Below are positions 47,707 to 56,418 of a stretch of 64,000 nt of DNA, piece by piece (the stretch's first letter is position 1; each line of letters opens with the position of its first letter). The stretch spans positions 1,888,001 through 1,952,000 of the forward strand of contig NZ_CP118735.1 in assembly GCF_032595075.1 (NCBI RefSeq), given 5' to 3'. The position numbers and the translations under genes were made by a program. The DNA comes from Streptococcus sp. 29887. GTDB lineage: Bacteria; Bacillota; Bacilli; Lactobacillales; Streptococcaceae. The notes beneath the pieces were generated by a model. It saw only the letters and a program-made list of their open reading frames with translations, had not been told where the DNA came from and searched no databases.

Positions 47707-49467
47707 TTATTTCCGCTTTGGTGGGTTGTGGATCGCAACACCAAGCACATCAAGGAAGGCTTCGTACATCACTTCTGAGAAGGTTGGGTGACCGTGGATT
47801 GATGCTGCCACGTCGTCAACTGTCAACTCAGATTCCATGATGGTTGCTGCTTCGTTGATCATTTCAGCCGCAACTGGACCGATGATGTGAACACCAAGGA
47901 TTTCATGGTATTTCTTATCAGCGATAACTTTTACGAAACCATGTGCTTCGTTAGAAGCGATGGCACGACCATTACCAGTAAAGCTGTTGCGACCGATAAG
48001 GATGTTTTCTTTACCATATTTCTCGATAGCTTGGTCTTCTGTCAAACCAACCATAGCGATTTCTGGGTGTGTGTAAACCGCTGCTGGTGTGAAGTCCAAT
48101 TTAGCCTTGTGGTGGTTACCGTGGATGGCATTTTCAGCTGCCACTTCACCCATGCGGTAAGCAGCGTGCGCCAACATCTTAGTACCGTTGACATCACCTG
48201 GTGCATAAATACCTGGGATAGATGTTTCTTGGTATTCATTAACCTTGATACGACCGCGGTCTAGTTCAAGGTTAAGATTTTCAAGACCAGCCAATTGTGG
48301 TACACGACCGATTGAAAGAAGGGCTTTTTCAGAAACGATTTCTGAGCCGTCGTTCAACTTGATGGTCAATTGGTTATTAGCTTCAACGATTTCAGATACA
48401 CCAACTGATGTCAAGAATTTCATACCTTTCTTAGAAAGGACTTTTTGCAATTCAACAGACACTTCGCGGTCCATACCTGGAATGATACGGTCAGCCATTT
48501 CAACAACGGTTACTTCTGTACCGTATGATGCGTAAACCAAACCAAGTTCCACACCGACTACGCCACCACCCATAACAGTGAGTGACTTAGGAATTTCACG
48601 CAAGTCAAGAATATCATCAGAAGTCAATACCAACTTAGAATCAATACCTGGGATGTTGATACGTGATACTTTAGAACCTGTTGCAAGAATGATGCTACGA
48701 CCTTTGATAACCTTGTCGCCAATAACAACAGTCTTATCAGGATTTACTTGACCAAGACCGTTGAAGATAGTCACTTTATTAGCTTTCAAGAGACCTTGAA
48801 CGCCACCAGTCAATGTCTTCACAACCTTGTTCTTGAAGTCAACTGTCTTGTCCATATCAACGGTGTAGTTTGTTGAAGCAAGGTTGATACCACGCTCTGC
48901 CGCAATCTTCAAGCCGTCAAGGATTTCAGCGTTCTTAAGGTAGGTCTTAGTTGGGATACAGCCCTTGTTCAAGCAGGTACCACCAAATTCTGATTTCTCA
49001 ACGATAGCGATTTTACCGCCCAATTGAGCACCGCGAATAGCTGCGTAGTAACCAGCAGGACCACCACCGACAACAACCATGTCATACTCGTCAGCTGCCA
49101 ATTCAGCCTTAGGAGCTTGTGGAGCTGCTGCAGGAGCTGCAGGTACTTCCAAACCAGCTGCTTTCAAATCAGCAGTTGCTTGAGCAACTTCAGCTGGAGC
49201 AGGTGCAGCACCCACTTCAACCGATTCGCCTTCTGCACCAAGGTAAGCAATGACTTCTGTTACAGGAACTGTTGCACCGTTACCGTGAACGATTTTCAAG
49301 AGAACACCTGACTCTTCCGCTTCCAATTCCATGCTTGTCTTGTCTGACATCATCTCCAAGATAACATCGCCTTCGTTGACAAAATCACCTTCTTGTTTTT
49401 TCCACTCGATGATTTCGCCTTCTTGCATATCTACACCAAGTTTAGGCATAATAATTTCAATTGCCAT
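47707..49467 (-). CDS. pdhD: Dihydrolipoamide dehydrogenase (E3) with N-terminal lipoyl domain
   Basis: Reoxidises dihydrolipoamide with FAD and NAD+. 586 residues, over 100 more than a plain E3 because of an N-terminal lipoyl domain (1-80, lipoyl Lys43 in SDKTSM) and an Ala/Pro linker. The E3 part has the FAD motif VVGGGPAGYYAA, the redox disulfide GGTCLNKGCIPTK, NAD motif MGGGVVGVELG and catalytic His in HGHPTFSEV. Its first 81 residues are identical to those of E2. No good ribosome site precedes the ATG. Lipoyl-E3 fusions are usual in streptococcal pyruvate/acetoin dehydrogenase operons. Confidence 0.93.
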   Translation of the reverse strand: MAIEIIMPKLGVDMQEGEIIEWKKQEGDFVNEGDVILEMMSDKTSMELEAEESGVLLKIVHGNGATVPVTEVIAYLGAEGESVEVGAAPAPAEVAQATADLKAAGLEVPAAPAAAPQAPKAELAADEYDMVVVGGGPAGYYAAIRGAQLGGKIAIVEKSEFGGTCLNKGCIPTKTYLKNAEILDGLKIAAERGINLASTNYTVDMDKTVDFKNKVVKTLTGGVQGLLKANKVTIFNGLGQVNPDKTVVIGDKVIKGRSIILATGSKVSRINIPGIDSKLVLTSDDILDLREIPKSLTVMGGGVVGVELGLVYASYGTEVTVVEMADRIIPGMDREVSVELQKVLSKKGMKFLTSVGVSEIVEANNQLTIKLNDGSEIVSEKALLSIGRVPQLAGLENLNLELDRGRIKVNEYQETSIPGIYAPGDVNGTKMLAHAAYRMGEVAAENAIHGNHHKAKLDFTPAAVYTHPEIAMVGLTEDQAIEKYGKENILIGRNSFTGNGRAIASNEAHGFVKVIADKKYHEILGVHIIGPVAAEMINEAATIMESELTVDDVAASIHGHPTFSEVMYEAFLDVLGVAIHNPPKRK

Positions 49468-49736
49468 AGTTATGATACAAAGAACGTCAAATGCGACAGA
49501 ATTTTAGGAGTCCAACGTAGGATGCTTGCATCCGAGGCGGACTATCTAAATTCCGAAGCATTTAGTTCGTGTTCAAATGTCACGAACTCGTTCTACATCC
49601 TTTCTTTGTTTTTTCTCTTTACCAAATTGAGCACAGGCTAAAAACCTATTGAAAAAGATAAATCGCCTCGTGCCTCAAGGCACATCGTTGATTTCCTATT
49701 TTCATACGGTTTTCTTAACGCCTATTGCATCTTATC
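49468..49736 (-). other. Structured spacer between the E2 and E3 genes
   Basis: 269 bases without a gene. Hairpins: GGATGC/GCATCC (49520-49533), AGTTCGTG/CACGAACT (49564-49588) and GTGCCT/AGGCAC (49670-49683). Family 3 repeat copy 2 lies at about 49639-49722 on the minus strand, with GGCGTTAAGAAAACC at one end and GGTTTTTAGCC at the other. Confidence 0.6.
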
Positions 49737-51125
49737 TTAAATCAACAATTCCAATGGGTTTTCCAACAAGTTCTTCAAGTCAACCATGAACTTAGCACCA
49801 TTCATACCATCAACGATACGGTGGTCAATGGTCAAACAGAGTGCCATGATTGGACGGATCTTGATCTCACCGTCAATAACAACCGGTGTTTGAACAGTTG
49901 CTGCAACACCAAGGATGGCTGAGTTTGGTTGGTTGATGATTGGGTTAAAGGTTTTAGTACCAAACATACCCAAGTTGGTGATAGAGAAGGTAGAACCTGA
50001 CATTTCAGCCCCCTTCAACTTACCAGATTGAGCCTTCTTGATGACATCTTTTGAAGCCACCACGAAGTCAGACAAGCTCATCTTATCGGCACCATGAACA
50101 ACTGGTACCACCAAGCCTTCATCCAAACCTACCGCGATACCGAGGTTGACAAACTTGTGCAACTCGATTTCTTGTGCATCGTTAATCAAAGATGCATTCA
50201 TATATCGGTGTTCTTCCTTCATCAAGGTACGAACCACTGCAAGACCGATCAGGTCTGTAAAGGTTACTTTCAAACCAGTCTTGTTCATGATTGGCTCAAG
50301 AACTTGCTTACGAAGTGCCATGAGGTTGGTCATGTCGATATCGTAGTTAAGCGTAAAGGTTGGAGCTGTCAAGTAAGAGTTGACCATACCTTTTGAAATC
50401 GCCTTACGCATTGGGCTCATCTTGATGATTTCAACGCCTTCTGGCAATTCTTTAGCTGGTTTCTCTTCAGCCTTCGGTGCTGGAGCAGCAGTTTCTACAG
50501 CTGCAGGAGCAAGTACTGCCAGAACGTCGTCCTTGACAATCTTACCATTGACGCCTGAACCTGTAAGGGTTGACAAATCAACACCTTGGTCTGCTGCAAT
50601 ACGGGCTGCAAGCGGAGTTGCTTTTGGAGCTGCTCCTTTGAAGTCTTCAACGTCAGCCTTGTGGACACGACCGTTAGCACCTGTTCCTGGAACAAGACCC
50701 AAGTCAATTCCAAGCTCACGCGCCAATTTACGTGCTGCAGGAGTCGCACGAACCTTGCCACCACCTTGTGGTTTGGCAGCAGCTGCCGGAGCAACAATAA
50801 CAGGCGTGCGACCTGCAGGTACTTCTTCAATAGCCGCTGCTGCTTCAACAGCAGGAGCAGATGAAGCACCTGCTTCAACCGTTTCGCCTTCAGCACCCAA
50901 GTAGGCAATAACTTCGGTAACAGGGACGGTAGCACCGTTTCCATGAACAATTTTTAATAGGACGCCTGACTCTTCTGCTTCCAGCTCCATGCTAGTCTTG
51001 TCAGACATCATTTCCAAGATGACGTCGCCTTCGTTGACGAAATCGCCCTCTTGTTTTTTCCACTCGATGATTTCACCTTCTTGCATGTCCACACCGAGCT
51101 TAGGCATAATGATTTCAATAGCCAT
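49737..51125 (-). CDS. pdhC: Dihydrolipoamide acetyltransferase (E2) of the pyruvate/acetoin dehydrogenase complex
   Basis: Core acyltransferase, moving acetyl groups from lipoyl lysine to CoA. 462 residues: lipoyl domain (1-80, Lys43), linker, two consecutive peripheral-subunit-binding domains (about 127-161, ATPAARKLARELGI...GRVHKADV; about 169-202, ATPLAARIAADQGV...GKIVKDDV), linker, and catalytic domain ending with the active-site His in TIDHRIVDG. Two binding domains is unusual; one is the norm. No good ribosome site before the ATG. Between E1beta and E3 with long spacers on both sides. Confidence 0.94.
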   Translation of the reverse strand: MAIEIIMPKLGVDMQEGEIIEWKKQEGDFVNEGDVILEMMSDKTSMELEAEESGVLLKIVHGNGATVPVTEVIAYLGAEGETVEAGASSAPAVEAAAAIEEVPAGRTPVIVAPAAAAKPQGGGKVRATPAARKLARELGIDLGLVPGTGANGRVHKADVEDFKGAAPKATPLAARIAADQGVDLSTLTGSGVNGKIVKDDVLAVLAPAAVETAAPAPKAEEKPAKELPEGVEIIKMSPMRKAISKGMVNSYLTAPTFTLNYDIDMTNLMALRKQVLEPIMNKTGLKVTFTDLIGLAVVRTLMKEEHRYMNASLINDAQEIELHKFVNLGIAVGLDEGLVVPVVHGADKMSLSDFVVASKDVIKKAQSGKLKGAEMSGSTFSITNLGMFGTKTFNPIINQPNSAILGVAATVQTPVVIDGEIKIRPIMALCLTIDHRIVDGMNGAKFMVDLKNLLENPLELLI

Positions 51126-51342
51126 TTTTTAGATACCAAGTCCGAACAGAAAACGATTGAAAAATAGAAAATCCTGATTTCTTAGCGATTTATCTTTTTT
51201 CCAAGTCTTCTGGACGGGTTCAATTCCTTTCTTTCAGTTTCTTACATAACCACTAAACCAGACTTATTCACTAAGTCGGCTCAATTCTAGGTTACATTCT
51301 TTCAAACAGGGCTAGGACGGTTGCCCGTCCTTCCATTCTTTC
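51126..51342 (-). other. Structured spacer between the E1beta and E2 genes
   Basis: 217 bases without a gene. Hairpins AGGACGG/CCGTCCT (51314-51331) and GACTT/AAGTC (51261-51277). Family 3 repeat copy 3 at about 51150-51211, with AGAAAACG, GAAAAATAGAAAATC and GCGATTTATCTTTTTT. Confidence 0.55.
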
Positions 51343-52338
51343 TTAACCCTTGTTTACTTGCTTATAGATTGCCGCTTTGATTTTCTCTACGTTTGGCAAT
51401 ACTGCGTTTTCAAGAATGTTTGCGTAAGGAACTGGTACATCGTCTGAAGCGATACGGATGATTGGTGCATCCAAGTAGTCAAAGGCTTCGCTTTCTGTGA
51501 TGATCGATGCGATTTCACCGATGAAACCACCTGTTTTGTAAGCATCGTTAACCAAGATAACCTTACCAGTTTTCTTAACAGATTCGATGATCAATTCTTT
51601 ATCCAATGGGATAAGGGTACGTGGGTCAACTACTTCTACGCTGATACCTTCAGCAGCTACTTCTTCAGCAGCTTTCAAGGCACGTTCCAACATACGACCG
51701 TATGAAATAATGGTTACATCAGTACCTTCACGTTTGATTTCACCCTTACCAAGTGGAATGTAGAAATCTGGGTCCAAGTTAACTTCTTCTTTTTTACCGT
51801 AAAGAGCTTTTGGCTCCAAGAAGATAACTGGGTTGTTATCAAGGATAGATGATTTCAAAAGACCTTTTGCATCGTTAGCTGTACCAGGTGCGACAACCTT
51901 GATACCTGGGATGTGCGTCAACCAAGCTTCAAGAGATTGTGAGTGCTGGGCAGCAGAACCGATACCAGAACCTGATGCCACACGGAAGGTTACCGGTGTC
52001 TTCAAACCACCACCAAACATGTAGTTAGTTTTGGCAGCTTGGTTAACGATCGCGTCAAGTGCAATTGTCACGAAGTCCATGAAAGTCAAGTCAACGATTG
52101 GACGAAGGCCAGTTTGAGCCGCACCAACCGCAGAACCAGCGATTGCAGCCTCAGAGATAGGCGTGTCGCGAACGCGTTTTGGACCAAATTCGTCCAACAT
52201 ACCAACAGATGTACCGAAGTCACCGCCGTAGATACCGACGTCTTCACCCATCAAGAATACTTTTTCATCCTTACGCATTTCTTCGCTTTGAGCCAAGTTA
52301 ATCGCTTCACGCAAGGCCATTACTTTTGTTTCAGCCAT
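51343..52338 (-). CDS. pdhB: Pyruvate/acetoin dehydrogenase E1 component, beta subunit
   Basis: With E1alpha forms the thiamine-diphosphate enzyme that decarboxylates the 2-oxo substrate and reductively acetylates E2. 331 residues of transketolase pyrimidine-binding and C-terminal domains: ALREAINLAQSEEM, FLMGEDVGIYGG, GLRPIVDLTFMDF and the C-terminal VVDPRTLIPLDKE. TAGGAG precedes the ATG. A 188-base structured spacer separates it from E1alpha. Confidence 0.95.
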   Translation of the reverse strand: MAETKVMALREAINLAQSEEMRKDEKVFLMGEDVGIYGGDFGTSVGMLDEFGPKRVRDTPISEAAIAGSAVGAAQTGLRPIVDLTFMDFVTIALDAIVNQAAKTNYMFGGGLKTPVTFRVASGSGIGSAAQHSQSLEAWLTHIPGIKVVAPGTANDAKGLLKSSILDNNPVIFLEPKALYGKKEEVNLDPDFYIPLGKGEIKREGTDVTIISYGRMLERALKAAEEVAAEGISVEVVDPRTLIPLDKELIIESVKKTGKVILVNDAYKTGGFIGEIASIITESEAFDYLDAPIIRIASDDVPVPYANILENAVLPNVEKIKAAIYKQVNKG

Positions 52339-52526
52339 TTTTTACTCCTAATTTATATCAATTTATCTTTACTGAACTAAGGAAAACCAAACAATTAATA
52401 CGATGTAATTGTTTATTGTCCCAGCTTAAGACACCTTAGAATTGTACTCGAACTTAAGTAGGTAGTCCACCTTGGTGAGCTACCCTAGTTTGACTTGCTC
52501 TTTAGAGCTTAGTCAAACTTCTTACG
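52339..52526 (-). other. Structured spacer between the E1alpha and E1beta genes
   Basis: 188 bases without a gene. Two strong hairpins: GGTAG/CTACC with inner CACC/GGTG (52461-52484), and AGTTTGACT/AGTCAAACT with inner GCTC/GAGC (52487-52519). The second ends 7 bases after the E1alpha stop codon in transcript sense but lacks a T run. Confidence 0.6.
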
Positions 52527-53495
52527 TTAGTCTACAAACACGTCTTCGTAAGCTACTGAGATGTCTGGATCTGGGCTTTCTTGTGCGAATTTCACAGATG
52601 CTTCTACTTGTTCTGCAACTTGTGCTTCGATGGCATCCAATTCTTCGTCAGTCGCAATCTTGTTCTCTGTCAAGTATTTGCGGTATTTCTTAAGTGGGTC
52701 TTTTGCTTTCCACTCGTTTACTTCTTCTTTTGTACGGTAAACACCTGCGTCAGCAGTTGAGTGACCAAACCAGCGGTATGATTCAACTTCGACCATGGCT
52801 GGACCGTTACCTGCACGAACGTATTCGATAACTTCTTGCATTTTCTCATAAACGGCAATGACATCGTTACCATCCTCAACATAGTGACCTGGCATACCGT
52901 ATGCAGCAGCACGTTGGTAGAGGTGAGGAATCTTAGTTGAATAAGAAATATCTGTTGAGATACCGTAACGGTTGTTGGTGATGAAGAAGATAACTGGCAA
53001 GTTCCAAACAGCTGCCAAGTTCATTGACTCGTGGAATGAGCCTTCGTTTGTCGCTGAGTCACCTGAGAAGGCAATAACGATATTATCTGTACCAAGGTAT
53101 TGTTGAGTAAGGGCAGCACCAACTGCAAGGGCATAACCACCACCTACGATACCATTTGAACCAAAGTTTCCTTTTTCAACGTTAGCCAAGTGCATGGAAC
53201 CACCACGACCTTTAGATGTACCCGTTGCTTTACCAGCAAGCTCAGCCATCATACCGTTGATGTCAATCCCTTTTGCAATAACGTGACCGTGACCACGGTG
53301 GTGTGAGAAGATGATGTCTTGCTCTGTCAAACCAGCGATTGGTCCAACAGCCGCCGCTTCTTCACCAACTGAGAAGTGAGTCATACCTTGTACGAAGCCA
53401 CGACGCACCAATTTGTTCAATTTCATGTCAACATCACGGATTTGTTGCATTTTTAGGAACATATCCAAGTGTTGTTCTTTTGAGATAGATACCAT
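52527..53495 (-). CDS. pdhA: Pyruvate/acetoin dehydrogenase E1 component, alpha subunit
   Basis: Thiamine-diphosphate subunit of E1. 322 residues from the ATG at 53495, preceded by GGAGGAAATT; the frame continues 21 codons upstream across the promoter. Features: HFSVGEEAAAVGP, HRGHGH, the ThDP motif GDSATNEGSFHESMNLA with closing NN, and YRWFGHSTAD phosphorylation-loop region. First gene of the E1alpha-E1beta-E2-E3 set. Streptococcal annotators use pdh or aco names; nothing in the sequence separates pyruvate from acetoin as substrate, but lplA nearby and absence of other aco genes favour pyruvate. Confidence 0.92.
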   Translation of the reverse strand: MVSISKEQHLDMFLKMQQIRDVDMKLNKLVRRGFVQGMTHFSVGEEAAAVGPIAGLTEQDIIFSHHRGHGHVIAKGIDINGMMAELAGKATGTSKGRGGSMHLANVEKGNFGSNGIVGGGYALAVGAALTQQYLGTDNIVIAFSGDSATNEGSFHESMNLAAVWNLPVIFFITNNRYGISTDISYSTKIPHLYQRAAAYGMPGHYVEDGNDVIAVYEKMQEVIEYVRAGNGPAMVEVESYRWFGHSTADAGVYRTKEEVNEWKAKDPLKKYRKYLTENKIATDEELDAIEAQVAEQVEASVKFAQESPDPDISVAYEDVFVD

Positions 53496-53529
53496 AATTT
53501 CCTCCAAAGGTTTTTTCTCTTTCTGTACT

Positions 53530-53608
53530 ATGATAGACCAATATTTCACAAATGGCAAGTATTTGAACCGTTTTCTTATTTACTGAAACTTTCGTGAAAA
53601 CGCTGATT
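53530..53608 (-). promoter_or_regulatory. Promoter of the dehydrogenase operon with a cre-like site
   Basis: Minus strand: TTGCCA (53553-53558), 17-base spacer, TATCAT (53530-53535). Upstream, TGAAAACGCTGATT (53595-53608) resembles a cre site except for its last two bases. Confidence 0.65.
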
Positions 53609-53683
53609 TGCTAGCTCTTTTTTACTACTGGTCCACTTTTTCTGTTTTTAATTGTTTTTTATTTCACAAACTTTTGGACGGGC

Positions 53684-53712
53684 TTGTCAGCCCTTTTTCT
53701 TTTTGTTATTAT
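53684..53712 (+). promoter_or_regulatory. Promoter of the TRIC/UPF0126 gene
   Basis: TTGTCA (53684-53689), 17-base spacer, TATTAT (53707-53712), overlapping the ribosome site region. Confidence 0.6.
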
Positions 53713-53728
53713 ATAGATGGAGGTGCCT

Positions 53729-54388
53729 ATGGAATTTGATTTATTTCTTATCATTTGCAACTATATCGGTACAATCGCTTTCGCTGTTTCAGGTGCTGTT
53801 AAGGGATTCAATAAGAAACTAGATATTTTTGGTATCTGTCTACTCAGTATCATCACAGCTGTGGGCGGCGGCATTATCCGCGACACCATGGCCAATCGTA
53901 TTCCAGCAGCTTTAACAGATCCAAAAGCCATCTACCTTTCTATAGGTGTGGCCATTATCATGTATATCATTGTCATCAATCTAAAGCAGGATCAGCCACT
54001 TGATAAAAAGATGGTTCATTTTCTTTCCCAGATTAATCTAGTCTTTGATGCTATCGGACTAGCTATCTTCGCCCTTATCGGTGCCAATACTGGCGTTGAC
54101 CTTCAACTAAACGCCATGACAACTGGAATACTAGCGGCCCTGACAGGTGTTGGCGGCGGTATTGCCCGTGATTTATTGGTCAATGAAACTCCCATCGTCC
54201 TTAAGGAAGATGTTTATGCTGTTCTAGCCTTCTTTTCTGGTGTTCTCTACCACCTCTGCATTGTCGATTGGCAATTACCACAAATTCCGACCTTTATCAG
54301 TATTTTTACCATTAGTCTGATTATTCGGCTCTTGGTCATCAAGTATAAAATCAACCTCCCAAATATGGATAGAAAACGAAAGGTCTGA
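53729..54388 (+). CDS. TRIC-type/UPF0126 membrane protein
   Basis: 219 residues, seven hydrophobic segments, built as a tandem repeat with two glycine-rich motifs, AVGGGIIRD and GVGGGIARD, plus matching AFAVSGAVKG and AIFALIGANTG segments. This is the UPF0126/YicG family, whose members form trimeric TRIC-like cation channels; other substrates have been suggested. The ATG at 53729 is 5 bases after GGAGGTG; an ATG four codons earlier overlaps that site. Single gene with its own promoter and terminator. Confidence 0.85.
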   Translation: MEFDLFLIICNYIGTIAFAVSGAVKGFNKKLDIFGICLLSIITAVGGGIIRDTMANRIPAALTDPKAIYLSIGVAIIMYIIVINLKQDQPLDKKMVHFLSQINLVFDAIGLAIFALIGANTGVDLQLNAMTTGILAALTGVGGGIARDLLVNETPIVLKEDVYAVLAFFSGVLYHLCIVDWQLPQIPTFISIFTISLIIRLLVIKYKINLPNMDRKRKV

Positions 54389-54412
54389 GTTGCTCAACTC
54401 AGACCTTTTTCT
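54379..54412 (+). terminator. Terminator overlapping the TRIC/UPF0126 stop codon
   Basis: AAAGGTCTGAGTTG, 2-base loop, CAACTCAGACCTTTTT. The stop codon lies in the 5' arm. Confidence 0.88.
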
Positions 54413-54430
54413 TATCCTACATTCAGTTTT

Positions 54431-55576
54431 TTACCAGCCACCGCCAGGACCAGTTGCTACAATCTGGCTAATTTGTTGGCCATTAACAGTTACTGTACCA
54501 CCTGTCAATTCAGCAGTTCCGTCAAAGTCAAAGGCTGATGTTGGAGCTGTCACATCAATAGTACCACCTGATACATAGATATCACCATTGGCATCAAAAG
54601 CATCAGTATCTCCACTACCTACTGCAACTTTCAAATCACCACCTGTCACTTTGATAAAGATGTCTGATGAAATTGTACTTGCCGCGTTGATAGCATCATC
54701 TGAACCGTAGACATCTAATGTACCACCATTGATGGTAATATTCGTTCCTTCCATAGCTTCTGCTGATTCTGGAACAGTAATCGTGCCTCCATCAATTGTC
54801 AGTGCGGTTTCTGCCTTGATGGCATCATCACCTGCCTTCACAGTGATAGCACCTCCAGTAATCGTTGTATAACCTTTTGTTGTATCCGTGTCATTTGTTG
54901 ACTTGATACCATCACCACCTGCAGTTACATCAATGACACCACCATTGACAGTCATCGACTCTTTCCCTCGAATACCGTCATCAACTGCTGTTACTTTGAT
55001 ATTGCCAGCATTGACAACCATGTCATCCGTTGAAACAATACCGTCTTGGAAGTTTGCTTCAACTGTTAGATTTCCATTACCAGTAATAGTCAAATCTGCT
55101 TCAACATGGATAGCACCTTCAATATTTGTATCTGAGTGGTTGCTAGTATCTTTTACAGTATTACTAGTTCCGTCTTTGATTTCCAATTCAACATTATCAG
55201 CCTGAATGACATTGATAGCAGCAGTATCTGAACTTGAGATTTCTGCACCTGCTAAAACGATACGGACATTGGCATCTGTTTCAACTGTCACACCTGCGGT
55301 AGTTGACCCGGTCAGGATATATGTACCACCTTCTGTAATGTTCAAACCATCATTTGAGAGTGTTACTTCTTTTGTTGGAAGGGCTGACCAGTCAATTGAA
55401 GAAGTACTCGAAGTCGATGAGTTTCCGTTGCTTGTGGTTGAAGCGACATTTGTTTGACTAGTCGTTGCTGAACTTGATGTTGTTGTCGAACTGGAAGCTG
55501 TCGAACAAGCAGCCAAGACACCTAAACTCATAAGAGTTACGCCAGAGTAAAGAAGTTTTTTAAGATTTGTTTTCAT
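54431..55576 (-). CDS. Secreted lipoprotein with a carbohydrate-binding beta-helix domain (Cthe_2159/DUF4353-like)
   Basis: 381 residues. A lipoprotein signal peptide ends at the lipobox LAAC (Cys about residue 24), followed by a long Ser/Thr-rich linker (25-60). The rest is a series of short beta strands with repeated Gly/Asp-rich turns, such as DDGIRG, GDGIKS, GDDAIKA, SDDAINA and DTDAFDA. This is the pattern of the calcium- and polygalacturonate-binding right-handed beta helix family represented by Cthe_2159. Likely anchored on the cell surface and binding an acidic glycan; the ligand is unknown. Single gene, minus strand. Confidence 0.82.
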   Translation of the reverse strand: MKTNLKKLLYSGVTLMSLGVLAACSTASSSTTTSSSATTSQTNVASTTSNGNSSTSSTSSIDWSALPTKEVTLSNDGLNITEGGTYILTGSTTAGVTVETDANVRIVLAGAEISSSDTAAINVIQADNVELEIKDGTSNTVKDTSNHSDTNIEGAIHVEADLTITGNGNLTVEANFQDGIVSTDDMVVNAGNIKVTAVDDGIRGKESMTVNGGVIDVTAGGDGIKSTNDTDTTKGYTTITGGAITVKAGDDAIKAETALTIDGGTITVPESAEAMEGTNITINGGTLDVYGSDDAINAASTISSDIFIKVTGGDLKVAVGSGDTDAFDANGDIYVSGGTIDVTAPTSAFDFDGTAELTGGTVTVNGQQISQIVATGPGGGW

Positions 55577-55710
55577 AATGTAAATTCCTTTTCTTTCTTT
55601 AGGAAGTTCGCTTGCCTTCCTGATATGCTCTTAGTTTACTCCACATTCCTAAAAGAAAGATTAAAGATAGCCAAAAGAAAACTTAAAGTATTTTTTCAGA
55701 AAATCAGCAA

Positions 55711-55736
55711 AAAGGACTGGTAATCCAGCCCTGAAT
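55711..55736 (-). terminator. Terminator after the small lipoprotein gene
   Basis: Minus strand: GGCTGG, loop, CCAGTCC with one bulge, then TTTTT, after the stop at 55741. Confidence 0.7.
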
Positions 55737-55740
55737 GCTA

Positions 55741-56418
55741 TTATTTTTCCAATTTGGTCCAAGTTAAGCTTGTCAAATCAAGCAAAGCAGCAGTTTCCGG
55801 CCTGCTAGTATCCTCTGAAATTCTCTTCAATCCTGGAATCATAGCCTGATACTGATAGATTCGGAAAACACCCTCTGCTTCAAAAAGATAAGTCCCATCC
55901 TGCAAGGGATAGAGGCGAGCATCTGGACCAATCTCAAACCCAAGGTTTCGGAAATTGTCCACCAAGCGCAAGCCTTCACCAGCAAGCTGAGTATAAAGAT
56001 CAATTAAGATATACTCTCCTGACTTGTCCAAAGCCAAGAGCAGCTCCTCTGCTCCATCATGATTGATATCATACAAACTATAAAATAGTCCGCTATATCC
56101 ATAAGTTTGATTTGTCAACAAGGTTAGATGGCTGCTAACTTCATCTTGAGAAAGAGCTTCAGCGGCCTGGCCTAGACCATCCTTGTAGCGCTCGAGAATA
56201 GATTGGTAGGCAATTGGCACGCTTATCTCAGTCGTCGAAATCTCTTGCTTACTTGAGCTAGAGGAAGTGGCTACAGAAGATGATGGGCTAGAACTGGTCG
56301 CAATCTGATTAGAGGAAGTAGAGCTAGGATTACTCACTTTTGGCACCTGACCGCCTTGACATGCTACCAGCAAACATACAGTAGAAAGAAGTAACAACCT
56401 AGTCAAATATGTTTTCAT
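55741..56418 (-). CDS. Uncharacterised lipoprotein with a calcium-loop-like motif
   Basis: 225 residues. Signal peptide with lipobox LVAC (Cys20), a Ser/Thr-rich linker (about 30-65) like that of the neighbouring lipoprotein, then a folded domain. DINHDGAEELLLA at about residues 118-130 resembles the Ca-binding DxNxDG turn of FG-GAP/dockerin-type proteins. I do not recognise the family. The weak terminator is downstream and no T-rich terminator separates it from the MITE region upstream. Confidence 0.7.
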   Translation of the reverse strand: MKTYLTRLLLLSTVCLLVACQGGQVPKVSNPSSTSSNQIATSSSPSSSVATSSSSSKQEISTTEISVPIAYQSILERYKDGLGQAAEALSQDEVSSHLTLLTNQTYGYSGLFYSLYDINHDGAEELLLALDKSGEYILIDLYTQLAGEGLRLVDNFRNLGFEIGPDARLYPLQDGTYLFEAEGVFRIYQYQAMIPGLKRISEDTSRPETAALLDLTSLTWTKLEK

